Source: Erythrocercus mccallii (taxonomy: Eukaryota; Chordata; Aves; Passeriformes; Dicruridae). Taken from it: 64,000 bases of DNA. Location: NCBI GenBank assembly GCA_013397435.1, contig VZRG01000734.1:186001-250000 (forward strand), written 5' to 3'. The translations under genes and the position numbers were made by a program. A model generated the notes under the pieces. It was not told the DNA's origin, did no database searches, and was given only the letters and a program-made list of their open reading frames with translations. Below are positions 62,226-64,000 of the stretch, one piece after another. Positions within the stretch are counted from its first letter, which is position 1. Each line of letters starts with the position of its first letter.

Positions 62226-64000
62226 GTAAGTTGTCTTTTATTCACTCTTTTTTTCACTTTACATGTGGCAACAGGAAAGACAGAATGCAGCAGGGGGAAA
62301 AAAAATTCTTTTGGCTTAGATTTTAGTAATCTTTAAATATAGTGTTCTTGGCCATTCAGTCTGAAGTTTGCTTGAGTTTTGATAGTCACCATGGGTAGTC
62401 ACTCCTCTGTCAGTGTGAGGCCCTTTGTGTGTTATTGCGCTTCTTAAAATGCTGAAAAATGTCTTAAGTAATCTTGAAACACTCTCTTCCTGGACTCTCA
62501 GGTGGAATTGTGCTTTACAAACATCAGGCTATTGAGTGTATATTCCTGTGAGAGCTGTACAGGGTTTTTTTCAAACAGGGTAGGGCACACAAAGCTGTGA
62601 TTCACTGTCAGGTTCTCAGTAGCTGCCTTGTTTTTCTTTCCTGAACATGTCTTGCCAAAAACAGGTATCAAAAAGTTGGATTTCTTAATGTAATTAAAAC
62701 ATTTTCTAAATAGCGCGAAATTAAATTGTATTTTCCAGAGGAAGGAGCAGTTGGTGAGCATCCTTGTTTTCAAAGCAGAGCATGGTTTAAGTGAAGCACA
62801 GTTTTCTGATACAACACCTGTGAGAATGTTGGGATAAGTTATAGGCTATGGCTGTAGGTCCCCCACCTTCTCATATGTGGTTTCTCAGTCTTAGACAGGC
62901 TGGTTTGAAGGAATCTCTGGAGGTCTCTGGTCCAGCTCCTAACAGGACTGCAGCCAGCACTAGATCATAATAATCCGTGAATTGTGTGGCCTGGAAAACG
63001 TCCCAGGATGGAGATAATTCAGTCTCTCTGGGCAGCCTGTTCCAGAGCTGCATCCTCCCCAGTCATGAAGTTCCTCTTCATGTGCCACCTGAACCTCTTG
63101 CAGAGCTACTCTGACTGTTGAGTCCTCATGCTGTCATTGCCACCTCACCTGGGACTGACACTGCTGGGTTGGGATCTGCGTGCCATCTGCTCCTCTGCAG
63201 TGTAAACTCCACAGTTCCTGTTGTGCTGCACCTGCTTCAGTCTCTGTCTATGGAACTGGTGTTGGTGCTGCAGGTTGGACTATTAGTTGGGTTTTGGCAA
63301 CCGTGCATAGGTGCAGATGTCAAGGAAAGGGAATCTGTGGTAGCTTGGGAAATGGGGAAGGAGCAGGGACTCAGAGTCCTGTTTCTGGGAAGAGCAAAGC
63401 TGTCTCCTCTGGCAGTGCCAGAGTGTTGGTGCCAGGGGCTTTGTTGAGGCTTGTGCAATTGCTCAAAGCTGAGGCAACTGCAGGTATCAGTGTGATGTGA
63501 GAGAGGTGCTTAGGGCTTGTGGACATGCCCAGTGAAGCCCTGGTCCTTCCAGCCTGGGCTGGTGGATCAGGAAGGCCTCCTTCCAGCACCTCTTATCCAG
63601 ACAGGAGAGGAACTTGGAGCATAGTGCTGTGGTGCTGTGCCTGCTTCTCTGCTTTCTGCTGAGGTTGCAGGTGCCGGGGCTTTTCCAAACTTCAGGGGCA
63701 GGACAGAAGGTCTGCAGGGAGGTCCTGGCCAGGAAGAAATTATTTCTTTTCACACCAGTGGTTTAGCCATTGGTGTGGAAAAGCTAAATGTCTGGAAGAG
63801 TTGGAAGAATCATTGTCTCCCTTGTGGCACCCAGCATCTATTGTACACTGCATCTATCTCTATCTGTCTCTATTTTGGAACTGCCGGTCTTCCCAGTTTC
63901 TCTTACACACTCCTGGTCCCATCTGAAAAACTGCAGGAGTCTTTTGGCAGCTTAGAAACTTACTTGGGTTTGTGTGTGAACACCTTAAAGTGATTTAGAA
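62226..64000 (+). other. TRNAU1AP: TRNAU1AP intron 5, left part
   Basis: This is intronic sequence after exon 5, with one antisense CR1 fragment and no further coding exon before the window edge. The next SECp43 exon would start with the G that completes the Lys codon, followed by GYGFVKF-like RRM2 sequence. Confidence 0.8.
62894..63130 (-). mobile_element. TRNAU1AP: CR1 LINE fragment in TRNAU1AP intron 5
   Basis: GGAGGTCTCTGGTCCAGCTC, CTGGGCAGCCTGTTCCAGAG and GTTCCTCTTCATGTGCCACC are antisense CR1 of an older, divergent subfamily. Confidence 0.8.

Noticed and set aside
1..64000. Bacterial or phage features, CRISPR arrays, operons, tRNA or rRNA genes
   Set aside because: No arrays of spaced repeats and no tRNA or rRNA-like sequences were seen. 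Split genes and CR1 elements show a vertebrate nuclear genome.

Overview
The window looks like nuclear DNA from a bird. It has long intergenic stretches, split genes with GT-AG introns, several truncated CR1 retrotransposons carrying the ATTCTATGATTCT-type 3' tail, and a few solo or fragmentary LTRs. I infer Aves from the CR1 and LTR content, and a songbird is possible, but the species cannot be fixed from the sequence alone. The six-frame ORFs are nearly all chance or repeat-derived; the real coding sequence lies in short exons.

Two protein genes are well supported. (1) On the minus strand, about 16.8-27.2 kb, there is a complete five-exon CCN matricellular gene. The exons are 27129-27191, 21110-21323, 18491-18742, 17309-17517 and 16806-17117. 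They join in frame to 349 residues with a signal peptide followed by IGFBP, VWC, TSP1 and cystine-knot modules, and all 38 CCN cysteines are present. It is closest to CCN2/CTGF but clearly divergent from it. (2) On the plus strand, from 55105 to the right edge, are the first five coding exons of TRNAU1AP (SECp43, the selenocysteine-tRNA associated RRM protein). The rest of that gene lies beyond the window.

Layout: 1-12.4 kb holds no recognised gene, only a long antisense CR1, a short CR1 piece and one weak candidate exon near 4.7-5.0 kb. From 12.4 to 14.5 kb is CpG-rich and contains a promoter with GC boxes, cAMP-response elements and a perfect CArG box. It has splice donors on both sides, so it is probably a divergent promoter for transcripts I cannot identify. 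From 14.2 to 16.8 kb is probably the 3' UTR and flank of the CCN gene. From 16.8 to 27.5 kb is the CCN gene and its small GC-rich promoter, which may also fire a plus-strand transcript. From 27.5 to 54.7 kb there is no recognised gene; it holds CR1 fragments, three LTR-like elements, a long CTTC microsatellite and a minisatellite. From 54.7 kb onward is the TRNAU1AP CpG island, its repeat-rich first intron and its exons.

The most interesting point is the CCN gene. It is a CCN2-like paralogue beside TRNAU1AP, a gene of human 1p35. That position fits the expected but empty fourth slot of the EYA/SRC-family paralogon that carries CCN2, CCN3/CCN4 and CCN5 on human 6q, 8q and 20q. It may be a vertebrate ohnologue lost from mammals.
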